From the NCBI GenBank assembly GCA_964490005.1, contig CAZBBB010000136.1, positions 1 through 6,538 of the forward strand: DNA of 6,538 nucleotides, read 5' to 3'. The DNA comes from CAZBBB01 sp964490005. Lineage in GTDB: Bacteria; Planctomycetota; B15-G4. Numbering within the stretch: position 1 is the first letter of the stretch; the number at the start of each line of letters is the position of its first letter. The position numbers and the translations under genes are program-made. The notes below the pieces were generated by a model. The model made no database searches, was not told where the DNA came from, and saw only the letters and a list, made by a program, of their open reading frames with translations. This document shows, one piece after another, positions 6,060-6,538 of this stretch.

Positions 6060-6538
6060 CAGGACGCGCGTCACGCGGGCTGGGAGGCGCTGCGCGAGCC
6101 GGGCTACCGCTTCGACCCCGACGAGCGCCCGGTGCTGGGTTTCGCCGTGCGCGCCTCGCCGGCGGCGCGCGAGGTGCTCGACCGCGCCGAGTCGCTGGCC
6201 GCCGCGGGCGACCTCGATGCGGCCGGGCGCGCCTGGGCCGCGGCCCTGACCGACTTCGCCGACGAGGTCGTGCAGGTCGCGGGCGAGCCGCCGCGCTGGG
6301 TCGGCGTGGGGGAGTACGCGCTGTGGCAGTTGCTGGCGCGCATCCCCGAGGCGCTGCGCGCGGAACTCACCTCGAGCACCGACGCCGCCGCGCTGCAGCG
6401 CGCCGAGGAGTGGCGCGACGTGCCGGCGCTGCGCCGCCTGGGCCTGCGGCTCGAAGGGCAGCCGGCGGCGCGCCGCGCGCTCTCGGTCGCGGCGCGACTG
6501 CTCGCGGAGGCCGGCGAGCACGACGCGGCCGCGGCCCT
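5982..6538 (+). CDS. Exported helical-repeat protein, N-terminal part (3' end outside window)
   Basis: An open frame with no stop before the window edge: 185 complete codons from the ATG at 5982. The first 26 residues are a textbook Sec signal peptide: basic MSTRLRR, a hydrophobic Ala/Leu core, and a likely cut after AAA, before QDA. The mature part is Ala/Glu/Arg-rich and mostly helical, with TPR-like stretches such as LDRAESLAAAGDLDAAGRAW (67-86) and LLAEAGEHDAAAA near the end. The spacing and wording recall the N-terminal region of exported proteins that carry a PQQ-type beta-propeller further on and that often follow MoxR/DUF58/VWA genes in Planctomycetota; no propeller is visible here, so that is inference. 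An in-frame ATG at 5970 and a GTG at 5976 are alternatives. 5982 is preferred because GGGTG at 5972-5976 gives a usable ribosome site and the signal peptide is then of normal form. The gap to the preceding stop is 14 bases, so it belongs to the same operon. Confidence 0.82.
   Translation, partial: MSTRLRRPAASLCALALALAAPGAAAQDARHAGWEALREPGYRFDPDERPVLGFAVRASPAAREVLDRAESLAAAGDLDAAGRAWAAALTDFADEVVQVAGEPPRWVGVGEYALWQLLARIPEALRAELTSSTDAAALQRAEEWRDVPALRRLGLRLEGQPAARRALSVAARLLAEAGEHDAAAA
6021..6038 (+). repeat. Three tandem GCGCTC units in the signal-peptide core
   Basis: A perfect 6-base unit repeated three times encodes Ala-Leu three times within the hydrophobic core of the signal peptide. It is in frame, so slippage would change the core length by two residues without breaking the gene. 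It most likely reflects codon bias acting on an Ala/Leu-rich stretch. Confidence 0.6.

Noticed and set aside
5974..6249. A 91-codon + strand frame overlapping the start of gene 5
   Set aside because: Arg/Pro-rich shadow; the other frame in the same interval encodes a proper signal peptide and stays open to the window end.
5790..6521. A 243-codon - strand frame over the end of gene 4 and gene 5
   Set aside because: It spans the junction of two supported + strand genes, has Arg/Gln-rich composition, and shows no domain or signal peptide.

Overview
The window is one strand of a tightly packed operon from a very GC-rich bacterium. All five genes run on the + strand, codon third positions are almost all G or C, and the largest gap between genes is about 14 bases. 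The gene set is a MoxR AAA+ ATPase, a DUF58 protein, two large membrane-anchored proteins with von Willebrand A (VWA) and glutamine-amidotransferase-like domains, and an exported helical-repeat protein. From memory of these families, this order and the wording of the MoxR and DUF58 motifs are most typical of Planctomycetota. Other GC-rich phyla with MoxR/Bat-type loci, such as Myxococcota or Acidobacteriota, cannot be excluded from this window alone.

Layout: (1) bases 1-547 hold the C-terminal half of MoxR, whose Walker motifs lie upstream of the window. (2) 507-1463 is the DUF58 protein, overlapping moxR by 41 bases. (3) 1460-3658 is a 732-residue protein with a BatA N-terminal domain, a VWA domain, a CARDB-like beta domain and a GATase-like domain. 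It is joined to gene 2 by an ATGA overlap. (4) 3655-5967 is a 770-residue protein of the same general architecture without the BatA signature, joined to gene 3 by another ATGA overlap and preceded by a good Shine-Dalgarno sequence. (5) About 5982 to the window end is the start of a secreted protein with a clear signal peptide and a helical-repeat-like N-terminus. It runs off the window without a stop.

Working model (inference): MoxR and DUF58 form a cytoplasmic ATPase/adaptor pair. Genes 3 and 4 are anchored in the inner membrane by two N-terminal helices and one C-terminal helix, with their VWA and GATase-like domains outside the cytoplasm. Gene 5 supplies an exported partner. This resembles the MoxR-Bat systems linked to envelope stress and to assembly or maturation of exported protein complexes, but the precise substrate is unknown. 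The most notable points are that genes 3 and 4 look like diverged duplicates, that their GATase-like domains lack a nucleophile cysteine, and that the VWA domain of gene 3 has lost the MIDAS threonine kept in genes 2 and 4.

I saw no tRNA, rRNA, CRISPR array, insertion sequence, internal promoter or terminator. No stretch over 300 bases lacks a gene.
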